Counted from the first letter of the stretch, positions 44,017 to 54,962 are shown. The stretch: 64,000 nt of DNA from Arbacia lixula (GCA_963669155.1 OZ022582.1:27360015-27424014); one strand, 5' to 3'. Numbers and translations: made by a program. Notes: a model not told the origin generated them from the letters alone.

Positions 44017-44474
44017 AGGGTGTCTTCATTAGCCCGATGTGGGTGAAATAGCTAGCTTGTTCTGATCAGGTTAGCTAGCCAGATCATGAAATAGCTAGCT
44101 ATTTGCGTCTTCATTAGCCAAATCAGACGAAATAGCTAGCTGTTTGGTAGAGAAAATTTCCCAAGAAATCTTGGGCGAGCTCGGAGGGTCTTCAAATTTC
44201 CCGACCCCGGCATTCATCAGCGCGCATGAGGCATTGTTTATGTTAGGTTTTTATACATGCGTGAATGCGAGCTCACAACCGAAGCCATGCGGTCATGGCC
44301 TATTCCCACCGCACACTGTGCATGTGCGAACATTGCAGTAATTTATGCAACCCGAGCTCGAGCTTACGTATCCCGAATTTCGAGCTAATGAAGACGCGAT
44401 TGCAACTTAAGGCTAGTTCCCCAGATCAGCAAAACAGCTCGCTATTTTCCTAATCGGGCTAATGAAGACGCACC
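44017..44474. mobile_element. family F foldback, copy 3 (458 bp)
   Basis: GGGTGTCTTCATTAGCCCGA at the left and ATCGGGCTAATGAAGACGCA at the right. The interior is collinear with 10529-11105: GCATGAGGCATTGTTTA, TTTATACATGCG, CCGAAGCCATGCGGTC, AAGGCTAGTTCCCCAGATCA. Confidence 0.9.
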
Positions 44475-44594
44475 TATAGACAGGTTATGGGTCTTGTGAA
44501 TAGCTTGCTTCAAGACTGTGACTAAACAATATATTCTTTCTATGTGTTTTGCTGTGGAATTTGACTACATGAAATCATTTCTTTATTGATGTAT

Positions 44595-44802
44595 TTAGCC
44601 TGGTGTCCAGGCTGTTACATATATTTCTAATCCAAACTACATTTGTAGTATGCAGTTAGGCCTAGTATATACAAGACTACTGCTTCTCTTTAAATGGTCT
44701 ACCAAGCTGCAGGTAAATGCTAAAGGTAATAGTCTACTGCAATCAGACCTTTTTATTGTAAAGCTTGGATTATAAATGCAAAAGCCTGGAAGTCAGCCTA
44801 AT
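44595..44802. mobile_element. family I MITE, copy 3
   Basis: TTAGCCTGGTGTCCAGGCTG with TATTTCTAATCCAAACTAC at the left, AAGCTTGGATTATAAATGC and AGCCTGGAAGTCAGCCTAA at the right. AAGACTACTGC / ATAGTCTACTGC inside. Confidence 0.85.
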
Positions 44803-45740
44803 AATCCCAATGACAGCTTTGATAGCATTAAAATGCATTATATTCCTTATGCATTGTAATATGGTACTTTATTTGAATGGTTTCAGAGTCTAGGTTTAAA
44901 GGTTAAGAGACTGTTCGTATGGTTCTTTAGAATAAAACATAGTCTGTATATTCAGGCAATATTAAAGAATAACAAATGGGAGAAGAAAACATGACTATAG
45001 TAATACTTAAAAAAAACAAAAAACACAGCAATATTCCCTCAAATCTAGATGCACTACTTTCCAGAATGTTTTAAATAGCATTCTTACTGACATATCATTC
45101 ACACTTTTCACTGTATTCTGTCAAACATGAAGATATGCAGTTGACTGACCTCAATCCCATTCTTATTCTCATTTGGACTCAAGGATTTCTTCCCTCCCCC
45201 AATAATTAAAAAAGAAAGGCATCACATTAAATTTTCATCCTCTTGTAAATGAGGCAGTCCTTATTTATTATAAATATCTGTCTAAGTGTGTTAGATTGCT
45301 CAATCAAACGAGATTGAAGATGATACCTGTTTCACCTTTAGATCTCTTATCAAGCTAAAGCGGGGTGATATGTATTATATAAAGCAGTAAAGGACAATTG
45401 ATAATTGCGTGGGGGTACTTGGTATTAAAGATGGCATGGATCTACTGCGGAGGTGCTGCATATTACATGAGTTTGTAATTGAGTCATTAATCAGTCCAAT
45501 TAAATTGAGATTTCCTTGAGATTTCTCTTCTGAGTGAGAGGTGTGATGTTGAGAAAGTGGGCGATGCAAGGATGGAGGTATATGTGTATTATTGGCTCTC
45601 AGCATTCTAAAAAGAGGGGGCAAACCAAAATTCAGGTGCAGAACATTTTTTGTAAAATATGTACGAACTTGTGAATGAACGTTGTACTTTGTTAGGACAT
45701 TTGAGCATGGAAGATCACTTCTGTTGTGTAAATACAAAGA
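44803..45740. other. no gene recognised
   Basis: AT-rich. The minus-strand 120-codon frame (45375-45737) has no domain, start context or splice support. Confidence 0.5.
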
Positions 45741-45745
45741 AATTA

Positions 45746-45780
45746 ATGAAGACGCCGTAGGTCTTAGACCTTCATCAAGA
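45746..45780 (-). other. Penelope-like terminal motif, decayed (weak)
   Basis: On the minus strand TTGATGAAGGTCTAAGACC then TACGGCGTC resembles the CTGANGA, short stem, GAAACGTC arrangement near 59999-60031, with the GAAA block altered. This is only a pattern resemblance. Confidence 0.2.
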
Positions 45781-46165
45781 TTTGTTCATATAATCATAAG
45801 TTATTACTGTAAAGCAAATTGATATTTGAAAGATGAGTGGAATGGAGATGAAACCTGAATTTCCTTATGATATCATAAGATGCCTTTCATATCTATTTGA
45901 ATAGTAGATGTGTGATTTCAAAGAAATGATTTGCATTAAACAGTAGGATGATAATATTGCAAAGAAAACTGTTAGTGCAGAAATTAATTAAACATTGATA
46001 ATTCAATATGTTAAATCCACTGAATGTCTTTTTCATATGTGGAACTAGATCTTCCCAGGTCCTTAAAGTGGAGTGTTGCATAAAGTTAACATAATCATAA
46101 CTTATAATTGGGGTAACTACTATGTACAGAGTTATAGTTCACATCAGTCGTAAGTCAAGTTGCTG
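45781..46165. other. no gene recognised
   Basis: AT-rich intron-like DNA. Confidence 0.4.
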
Positions 46166-46169
46166 TCAA

Positions 46170-46480
46170 TTGTCAACCGTCAAAAGACGGGGGTCCGGGT
46201 TAACAAAAGCCGTCAGATGCAGATGCAGCCATAAGCAATGACATCTACATGTCGGTGGATAGGCCGGACTTTGTGGCGCTCGCCGCACGGACGAGAAACG
46301 TGGCGGATGTGACCAATGGCTGATCAATAATGCATGCTGGGACCGGACTTACAACTCCACCCGTGCCGTCGTCGTCATGAATAGTTGATGGTGATCGAGA
46401 CCATACACAAGTGATTACATCAACTTTCCTGGCGGTCAGCGAAATAGAAAGCCACAAGTGTGTTGGCTGCTGACCCGTCC
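46170..46480. promoter_or_regulatory. candidate regulatory stretch (weak)
   Basis: A unique, CpG-rich stretch (GTGGCGCTCGCCGCACGGAC, GTGCCGTCGTCGTC) with GACCAATGGCTGATCAATAATG (a CCAAT core at about 46312-46316). It contrasts sharply with AT-rich flanks. The 70-codon minus frame has no domain. Confidence 0.25.
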
Positions 46481-46502
46481 ACCACTGAGTTGGTATGGTC
46501 TA

Positions 46503-46708
46503 CACTACAGCTCAAAGGAATTGGCATAGGGAAAGGGAAAAGGAAGAAAGGGAAGGACCTGCAGTTTTAAACCGCGGTATAGTTTGTCCAGTTCAGCATG
46601 AAACATGATGCTTTAGCCTGAAAAACACCATGATTCATGCTGAACTGGACAAAATATACCACGGTTTAAAACGGCGGGTCCTTCCCTTTCTTCTCTTTCC
46701 CTTTCCCT
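46503..46708. mobile_element. family E palindromic MITE, copy 4, right end lost
   Basis: Starts CACTACAGCTCAAAGGAATT after TA. The arms AACCGCGGTATAGTTTGTCC / GGACAAAATATACCACGGTT are intact, but the element ends at CCCTTTCCCT and runs into ATCCATAATCCAAGCTG, a family I-like piece. Confidence 0.9.
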
Positions 46709-47464
46709 AATCCATAATCCAAGCTGAAAAGTAGATAAGTACTCAGGCTAGCCACTTTATTTGATGTTTCCTAGCTGAATATTGCAAAAGCAACAAAGAA
46801 TATATATGTGGATTCATATAACCTGTAATACTTAATGAATAATTTCCTATACATTTGCACTCAATGCACGGATGCACTGTTTGTGTCATTCAATTTGTCT
46901 ATTTTCATAAATAGAATTTCTAGATATTTGGAAAGCATGTCCTTCAATTTTTTTTTTTCAGTTTGTGGTAACTGAATGGAGTCCATTATTTGCCTCAAGA
47001 ATGTAGCCTGAAATGAAGGGGGAAAGTTGTAAAAAAAAGAAGAAGATTTGTTTCCATATCTTCCATTACTGTCATGCATTTGTTGATGAGTGTGAAAAGA
47101 GCAATTGTTGTCTCATCGATCTAATTCAATATCTGTCGCTGCTGTTCCACATGAACATGTGTTGCCTTGACAACTTTTGGCAGTCAATCGATGGGAAAGC
47201 AGCCAGCAAAGAGAGAGAGGGAGAGAGAGGGAGAGAGGGGGGGGGGGGGGGAGTACGAGAGGAAGAGATTTTCAGTCACAAATCTTGGGACTTTTCCAAA
47301 GGTCATTGCCCTCTGAGAATGTGAGGGAGTTATTTTTTTGAATGAAACGTCAGATTCCATCTGTCTGTTTGAAGGCCGATCAATGGAGAGATGACACATG
47401 ATACATGATACTATGAGCCAGGTGGCATACTACTAGTATGTTCTCACCAGGCCTGCCTTAGGCA
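46709..47464. other. no gene; GA/G-rich patch
   Basis: GAGAGAGGGAGAG and a G run at about 47209-47254. Frames at 46861-47399 are unsupported. A family I-like fragment lies at 46715-46760. Confidence 0.45.
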
Positions 47465-47900
47465 GCCAAATGTTTCAAAATAGTATTTTGTGTGTGATTG
47501 CGTGGGCAAAATAGCATGCTATTTGTGTCTTCTTTGGGCTGCTGTTACAAGATAGAGCTGGATGTATTCTGGATGTCTTCACTTCAAATCTTTTGACTAG
47601 ATGGCATAGTAGTATACTATTTAGTAGTGTGCCTTCATTAGTCCAAAATCTAGACATAACAGCCCTTGCACTGCAGTGGAGTATTGCAAAGTTGCAAAAT
47701 AGTATTTTGTGTGTGCTGGTGTGTGTGATTGCATGGGGAAAATAGCACGTTATTTGTGTCTTCATTAGACTGTTGGGACTGGATGTCTGTGCCTCAAATT
47801 TTGGGCTAAATGGCATAATAGTATACTATGTAGTTGTGTGTCTTCATTAGTCCCAAATATACGCATATATGTAATAGCCTTCTGTACTGCATTGGAGTGC
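47465..47900. repeat. 219-bp tandem duplication
   Basis: AAAATAGTATTTTGTGTGTG at 47477 recurs at 47696. Each unit also carries AAAATAGCAYGYTATTTGTG, TAGTATACTAT and a TTCATTAGTCC word. The units have diverged by perhaps one base in six. TGTCTTCATTAG echoes the family F terminus. Confidence 0.85.
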
Positions 47901-48116
47901 ATTATGTATTAACTGATGGTTTATCAGCTGTAGCTACGTGTAAGGCAATCCAAAGCACAAGCTATTTGCTTGTTTCTTTCTAATGATGACATGATTTCAA
48001 CTTTAGGCTTAGTTAGTTCCAATTTGGATTTCATCCTTCTTAGCTTTATACACCTGAATATGGGCACAACCACAATTGGTCAATGATTTACATTTCCATT
48101 AGAACAAGCTGATATT
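47901..48116. other. no gene recognised
   Basis: Unique spacer. Confidence 0.35.
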
Positions 48117-48170
48117 TAGGGGTTAGGGTTAGGATTGAGGTTGGGGATTAGGGTCAGGTTAAAGGGTAAA
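48117..48170. repeat. short telomere-like TTAGGG tract
   Basis: TTAGGGGTTAGGGTTAGGAT followed by GATTAGGGTCAGGTTAAAGG: about five degenerate TTAGGG units. No enclosing inverted repeat was recognised. Confidence 0.8.
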
Positions 48171-49165
48171 TAGTTTGGGTTAAGCTTGCCTAATCTTAAA
48201 GGATAGTATCAATGTCTTGCTCATCAAAAGACAAACTAGGGATTCAATCTAACCAAAGGAGAATGAATTGCAGGGGACCAAATGGCTATGTAAAGCGCAG
48301 GAGTGTGTGATTACAAATTTTCCTGTTTTAGATACAGGAAATTATCTATTCACTAACAAAATGATACACTGTTGAGAACTGCTCTCCATTTCATTAGACA
48401 ATTGCTGGGTCTGTACTTTATAATCCATTGTGGAAGTACTAATTGCAGGAAAGGTCAAATTTGTGTAGTTCTTTTGTCTTATATATTCCTATTGACGCAG
48501 ATGAGGCTGTACATCCGTAACACTCTATATTTCTTGTGTCAACCATAGTCGCCAGCAGTGATGCAGTTTGGAGATAAATCACCATTGAGAAGATAGATTG
48601 TATCTTTGAATCCAGACGAGTGTAACTGAGTTCACAGGAATAATTCCTTGTAAGCCCGCCATTGAGTAAGAGAGTCTGAATATGTGGGTCTGCAATACTG
48701 AGATTAACTTGTTCATGTTTGCAAATGCTTCCTGATGAGACATAACCAGCAAGTCTAGATGCTAGACTACCATTCAGCCCTATGTGTTTGAGAAAGCAAC
48801 CCTAGTTTGCAGTGCAAAGCCATGGATGCCAGTTGTCAACAAGTCTGCAGTAGGACACTAGATGTTGTCATGGCAAATTTGGCAAATCAAGCTCTAGTCT
48901 CATCTTCCTACACACATGTTTACAGACAGTGTTACATTCAAGTCTGAGCTGATAGACTAACACCTCTTCTGACTGTCTGACCATGGTGTGACCAGCGATC
49001 AGGATGTCACAATGTCACTTTCAGCTGGCCAGGTAGAGCTCAAGTGTGACCACAAACAATTATGTTTTGAGCAGATTATCCTGTTAGACCAGACACTGAT
49101 AATGATGCTTGCTGACCTAGTTTTGCTTCTGTTCTGTGGATTTTATTTCATGCACAGGTTGATAG
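48171..49165. other. no gene recognised
   Basis: The 82-codon frame at 48988-49236 runs into a family I element and lacks support. Confidence 0.45.
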
Positions 49166-49410
49166 TTAGCTTGGCTCCCAGGCTGTTTGGGGTATTTCTA
49201 AATGAAACAACTCAACGTAAAGTAGACCTCAAATAGTACAAAAAATAATAAAAACTAGAAATAGTAGTAAAAAAAAGGAAACATATCTTTCTTGATTACT
49301 TCTCCAGCTCACACGAGAAGAGAGGAGCAGGATGGAACGACCAGTCTTATGAGTACTAGACTATTTTTAAGTTTGGATTAGAAATGTCTGACGGCCTTGA
49401 AGCCAGGCTA
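49166..49410. mobile_element. family I MITE, copy 4
   Basis: TTAGCTTGGCTCCCAGGCTG and GGGTATTTCTAAATGAAAC at the left. AGTTTGGATTAGAAATGTC and CCTTGAAGCCAGGCTA at the right. Confidence 0.85.
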
Positions 49411-49946
49411 GAGAATAGTGTGCAGTGAAATGTCTCATTCAATCGCTGCAAAGAATGTCATAAAATTAAAATCAGTTTCTAGTTCTATGATATGGGGGGG
49501 GGGGGGGGGGTGCGTTCTGAAAGTATATTATCTTCTTCAATTTTCCATTTTTAATGAAACTTTATTTGTTTGAATGGTCTGAAGATGAAACATACTTTAA
49601 AAAAAAAAAAAAATATGGAGCTACATTGTACTCTCCAACCCTGATGTCATTAATCAAATACCCTGAAATGCAATTTTCATTATTCTCAAGGATAATTTTT
49701 TTCTCCTCAGGGGCTCTTGTGTAATTGATGTAATTTTTCTTGCTAAACTGTCCGGAGCCCTGTGTATGTTTTCAATAGAATGCAACACAAGAATGCATTA
49801 TAACCCCGCAGCCTTTAAACGAGGCTAGTCCTGGCCATTGGACCTCAGCTCTATCGGCCATGTCATGCATCCATTGTATCCACAGATAGCTCAAAGTACA
49901 GTGCCCAAGGAATCAGCTGGGAGCTTCCCCTTGTGGTTTGCTTGAT
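49411..49946. other. no gene; homopolymers
   Basis: Poly-G at 49494-49510 and poly-A at 49599-49613. Otherwise unique. Confidence 0.5.
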
Positions 49947-50220
49947 CTATCTCTTAAACGCTATCACTGGTCTATCGCTGATCTATCGCACTCAAACCTG
50001 CAGTGTAAACGGGGTGTTGCAGTTTAGAAAGCAGGAACTAGAATGTGACATTTCGGAGTTATCAATCATTAGGAGTATTGCCTGAACTATCTCTTAAACG
50101 CTATCACTGGTCTATCGCTGATCTGTCGCACTCAAACCTGCAGTGTAAACGGGGTGCTGCAATATAGGAACCAGGAACTAGAATGTGACATTGCGGTGTT
50201 ATCAATCGTTAGGAGTATTC
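49947..50220. repeat. 140-bp tandem duplication
   Basis: CTATCTCTTAAACGCTATCA starts at 49947 and 50087. The two copies are closely similar, continuing CTCAAACCTGCAGTGTAAAC and ending TTAGGAGTATT. Confidence 0.93.
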
Positions 50221-50319
50221 AGAGTGTGATTTCCTGTATGTTAAGGAATATGAGAATATGTGCTGGCCGTGGAAACAAAGTGAATCGTTCATTAGTGATG
50301 TATGAGGCAGACTGGTTTC

Positions 50320-50344
50320 AAGTTCAGTTCAGTTCAGTTCAGTT
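50320..50344. repeat. (TTCAG)5 microsatellite, possible non-LTR tail
   Basis: Five TTCAG units. Short pentamer tails of this type mark the 3' ends of some CR1-like retrotransposons. If so, the body would extend right on the minus strand into 50345-50530, but no reverse transcriptase coding is visible. Confidence 0.6.
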
Positions 50345-50722
50345 ATTTCAACATTTGATTTTAAACACAACATTGAAAGACTAAGATCAAAAGGGATGTG
50401 AAATATATGAATTTAAACATTGACCAAGCACAGAAATATGAAATGAATGAATTGTGAGGGGAGGAGGCAGGAATACAGTGCCTTATTTGGAGCCCTCCCC
50501 TCTCAAGAGTTTGAAATAATCCAGAAATCAGGCAATGCCCCATCCACCTCTTCTGATCATTGTTTTATGTGTATACAAGTCAACTTGTCTTAGGAGAGGT
50601 TTGTTTATCATTGGTTGACCAACATTTATTGTCTCTGCCAGTGATTTCACATTATTCCCATTTTACTACATAGCATAACAAATGGAAAATAGCCAACCTA
50701 CTTGGCTCTGCTTTATAAAAGA
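50345..50722. other. no gene recognised
   Basis: Possible 3' remnant of a non-LTR element near 50345-50530; the rest is AT-rich. Confidence 0.35.
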
Positions 50723-50726
50723 TTAA

Positions 50727-51218
50727 AGGGATAGTCCACCCTGAAGTTAAGTTGGTTTCAATAAGAGCAGAAATGTGAAAAAAAAAACATATTAGTGAAG
50801 GTCTGACGAAAATCTGCCAGAGGATGAAAAAGTTATGATCTTTTGAATGAAATTTCTATTTTGAGACATTATGTGTGATTTGCTCTCCCATGCATTGTGT
50901 ACATTTAAAAAAAAATCCTCAAAATGATATGCATCTTTTTATCTGTGCATTTGATACATCATTAGAAACATGTTTTTACACACATATGTACCTCTATGAA
51001 AAAAAATTGTTCTGTTGTCAAACACAGAAAAAAAGCAATTTATGGAATCATACAGCACACAATATATGGGAGAGCAGCTCGCATGTGACATCACAAAATT
51101 TAAATATCAAAAGATCATAACTTTGTTATCCTCTAACAGATTTTCATCAAACAAATAATGTTTCTTTCATGTTTCAGCTTTGATTAAAATCAACTTAATT
51201 TCAGGGGGGACTATCCCT
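50727..51218. mobile_element. family D MITE, longest copy (492 bp)
   Basis: Starts AGGGATAGTCCACCCTGAAG after TTAA (50723-50726) and ends TTTCAGGGGGGACTATCCCT. The right flank TTCA is a decayed TTAA. Long subterminal inverted repeats include GTCTGACGAAAATCTGCC / GATTTTCATCAAAC and TGCTCTCCCATGC / TATGGGAGAGCA. The interior contains no transposase. Confidence 0.92.
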
Positions 51219-51748
51219 TTCATGACATGGTTGTAACCATGAGTAGCAGCGAGAGGTCACGAGACTGGAAACATCTCTGCTAATCTTCCATGACAATTGA
51301 TACGAGTCCATAATGGACGCTTTCAGGAGGAGGATTATAAATGCGGTCCGATCTAAGAAGTAGACTGTAATAACTTAATAGTTTGTCAATCCCTCGAAAC
51401 GAAACATCAATATTTGGTGTCATGTTACAAGCATAGTGTTCGGTGTGCTGGTAGTGTAGTGTGAGGGTTAGTCATCAGTGATTCATTGCACGGGTGCTCC
51501 TAATCTAATTATTAATTTTATGTGGAATAATCACAATAATAAAGAGGAGAGGACATAGAAGCAGACTACTCTTTTATGGTTGTTTTTCTTGAAGTTTGAA
51601 AACACACTTTTTCTTCCTTACATGATCTGATGATTATTATAAAGCAAAGAATATATAATTGTGTATATAACCCATCTTAACATTAATGTTCCCTGCTATT
51701 TAATATCAGATCATAATTCTCCTAGGGCTTCATTATCTGTCAATCTCC
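51219..51748. other. no gene recognised
   Basis: Unique AT-rich sequence. Confidence 0.45.
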
Positions 51749-51752
51749 TTAA

Positions 51753-52273
51753 AGACAGCCAGTCCCTTTTTCAGATCACCACAAAACCATCGAAACATTG
51801 GCAAAACATATAGAGAAGTGTTAGCAAGCTCTACATTCACAATTTGAAACTGGTACGTAGTGTAAAATTCAAATAATGCACGTAAACAACGTCTGATTAA
51901 TAGTCTTTACCTCAGGCTCTTAGCAGTTTGTGTTGAAATATCTGCTTTATTGATTAATCTGTTTATTAAATTATAAAACGCATTATGAAAAAAAAATGTT
52001 CTATGGAAGGAATCATCTCCAAAGTTTGGTAGTTACTAATAAAATTAAGATTTCACACACGCATAATAACCACATAGATACTGTAACAAAGACTAATACT
52101 TTTTTCGTGGTACGAAAAAAGTCGGTTTGAAATTTAACGGCTGAAATTTTTTACATATACAGAAAGCTTCAACATGCTATATTCTTAGAAATGGTCTTGA
52201 ATCACACTTTCTTCAATTTACGATCGTGATAGACGACTTCAAATTTTAAGCTTGCAAAAGGGACGGACAATCT
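51753..52273. mobile_element. family A MITE, copy 2 (inverted relative to 653-1172)
   Basis: A 521-bp element begins AGACAGCCAGTCCCTTTTTC and ends GCAAAAGGGACGGACAATCT, with perfect TTAA at 51749-51752 and 52274-52277. It is a near-identical reverse complement of 653-1172, so both derive from one recent source. Confidence 0.95.
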
Positions 52274-52277
52274 TTAA

Positions 52278-52443
52278 AGACCATCTCTACTCCATCTGTA
52301 TCTCTGTTATCATTTTCCACTTCCCTTGTCTCCTCTGCTCTCTCCCAAATTTACAAGAACCATATTTCACCCATTTGAAGATCTGCATGTATGTTCTTAT
52401 ATACCCACTATGTATCTGTCTTATGTATGAATGTATGTATCTA
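52278..52443. other. spacer with TATG/TATC words
   Basis: Interrupted TATG/TATC words (52386-52443) that resemble the CTAT array on the far side of the next element. Confidence 0.4.
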
Positions 52444-52864
52444 CGGGTGTGTTTATCAACTCTTTTTTTGGTAGAATTAAGGTTTCCAAACGCGTTTAAA
52501 TTTTTTTTAACACGTTTAAATGAGTTGATAAACGCAAAGGTGTTTTGATTATGGGGTTTGGAAAGCTGTTTTGAAACACGCAAATTTGTACGATCCTAAA
52601 CACGTTTAAACGAGAAATGCGTTTAAAGAAGCGAGATAAACTCAAACTTTGAAACGTGTTCAAACCAAATGTTTCCGTTAACACATCGATCACAAACTAT
52701 TGTACTACAGTGCACGCATAATGGCGCAGTAGAGCTGCGCAGTGATAAGATCGGTTTTCGACTTGGGCGATCAAGTTGATAAACGCACCGTTTTTTGGAA
52801 TCGCGTTCGTAAAGGCCTGTGGAATCGTGTGTAAACTTCTAAAAAGTTGATAAACACGGCCCAG
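52444..52864. mobile_element. family L TIR element inserted in a TATC-rich site
   Basis: GGGTGTGTTTATCAACT at the left and AGTTGATAAACACGGCCC at the right are terminal inverted repeats. ATGTATCTA precedes (52435-52443) and follows (52865-52873), a possible 9-bp target duplication, although the flank is microsatellite-like. Internal AAACGCGTTTAAA, ACACGTTTAAA and GAGTTGATAAACGC words repeat the terminal theme. Confidence 0.7.
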
Positions 52865-52870
52865 ATGTAT

Positions 52871-53026
<156 letters not shown>

Positions 53027-53269
53027 AAGTGTACATGTATCTGCCTGTCTGTCATTATTGTTTGTCTTTATTTGTTTGTATGTGTGCATAATAGTATTCA
53101 TGACTAATTTTTAAAGTCATCATTCATAATATTTTTCACTTAATTAATCAATAGATCACTGGAACAATGATCTATGAAAAGCTTGTCTAAAACTATCAAT
53201 GATACCAGCGTAAGGTTAACCTTGGTTTGCTTGTCATAATTCCAACATTTTCCATTGTATTTCCTATAT
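53027..53269. other. no gene recognised
   Basis: AT-rich spacer. Confidence 0.35.
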
Positions 53270-53570
53270 CTCTCATGCCCTCACGTACCCTTTATCTCTC
53301 TCCTCTTCCCCCTCTCTCCCTCCTCTCTCCCCCCTTTCTCTCCCCTCTTTCCCCCCCTCTCTCTCCCCTCTCTCTCCCCTCTCTCTCCCCACTCTCCCCT
53401 CTCTCTCCCCCCTCTCTCCCCCCTCTCTCCCCCCTCTCTCCCCCCTCTCTCCCCCTCTCTCCCTCCCCCTCCCTCTCCCCCTCCCTCTCCCCCCTCCCTC
53501 TCCCCCCTCCCTCTCCCCCCTCCCTCTCCCCCTCTCCCTCTCCCCCTCTCCCCTCTTCCCTCTGTCTCTA
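53270..53570. repeat. polypyrimidine tract, CCCCTCTCTCT units
   Basis: Imperfect tandem CCCCTCTCTCTCC units of about 13-16 bp. Frames over it are artefacts. Confidence 0.95.
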
Positions 53571-54165
53571 TTTCGTTGCTGTGACAAGACTATGAGTAAT
53601 TTCTTTCACTGGAAAAGGGCTTATCTCATTGTATCAAATAATTTTTATATTGTTCATGTCGGCCAGATTATACAATTAGACAATTAAAATCCAGACCCGT
53701 CAGTGATATTAATAGTGCACAATCATCAGTGTCCATAGGGAGTAGAGGTGCGTATGGGCTTTGCAAAAGGCATGTTGACCTGTATACAATACTTATGAAG
53801 TTCTTTGTATAGGCATTTTAACTGTTTTCCTGAAATCATTCCTCGACAAAAAGATGAACATAATAAGGTCATGACCCATATAATTCCATGAAAGTCATTG
53901 GAATTGGCTTTTCCAGTGCTTTATTTCATTGTATCGATCACCTTCCTGTATTTGCCTTCGATGAGGAGGAAAATGGACAAGTACTTCCTGAACTAGAGTA
54001 GAACAATTGATTCCGGATTCACCCTGAGTGGTATGATAATAATGTGGGCTTCAGCTGGTGGAAGCAATTGATTCAATCAAAGTGGAGGCTGGGAGAGAAG
54101 GGGTGGGGCAAGCAAGAGATAGAAAGTATGATGTTAACAGTATAAAGAAATGAAGGAGAAAGAGG
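53571..54165. other. no gene recognised
   Basis: Unique AT-rich sequence. Confidence 0.45.
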
Positions 54166-54169
54166 AAGA

Positions 54170-54172
54170 AAG

Positions 54173-54207
<35 letters not shown>

Positions 54208-54249
54208 GAGAGAAAGAGAGAGAGAGAGATAGAGAGAGAGGGGGGGGGG

Positions 54250-54315
<66 letters not shown>

Positions 54316-54330
54316 GAGGGAGTGAGAGAG
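54170..54330. repeat. (GA)n polypurine tract with central poly-G
   Basis: (GA)n at 54175-54240, G run at about 54240-54252, (GA)n at 54252-54298, then GATA units. Confidence 0.96.
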
Positions 54331-54647
54331 ATGTATATTAACATTTGTCATGGTCTATTCAAGATATTTTCTATCAAATATAAATAAACGAGAGAGAGAT
54401 AGATAGAGGTTTTGTGTGTTATAGACATAGGCTTTGACTTAATCCTTAAATAAATTGAATTATTGTTGTATCCTATTCATCAGACGCGTGGTGTATTGTT
54501 GTATCCTTTCCGCGTGATATATTTTTGATCATCACTGGTCAACGTTACCTTAGATCACAATAGGCTCTTTTGATTTCACCTGTGATCATGCAAATTATGT
54601 AATTAAGATTGTGCTGACTGTTCATAGCATGATTGAAGCCCTCACTA
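54331..54647. other. no gene recognised
   Basis: GTGTATTGTTGTATCC is repeated loosely near 54465-54510. Otherwise unique. Confidence 0.4.
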
Positions 54648-54962
54648 GGTGCGTCTTCATTAGCCCGATTAGACAAAATAGCGAGCTATTTCGCTGATCC
54701 GGGGAACTAGCCTGAAGTTGCAATCTCATCTTCATTAGCTCGAAACTTGGGATACGTAAGCTCGAGCTCGGGTTGCATAAATTATCCAGAGTTTCGCACT
54801 TGCACAGTGTGCGACGGGAATAGGCCACGACCAAATAGCTCGCTATTTTGCCTGATCTGGCTAATGAAGACGCAAAAAGTTAGCTATTTCGTGATCTGGC
54901 TAGCTAACGCGATCAAAACAAGCTCGCTACTTCGCCCACATCGGGCTAATGAAGACGCCCCT
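54648..54962. mobile_element. family F foldback, copy 4 (315 bp)
   Basis: GGTGCGTCTTCATTAGCCCG at the left, ATCGGGCTAATGAAGACGCC at the right. The interior has GGGAACTAGCCTGAAGTTGC and GGGATACGTAAGCTCGAGC, inverted relative to 44017-44474. Both overlapping frames are repeat-derived. Confidence 0.92.
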
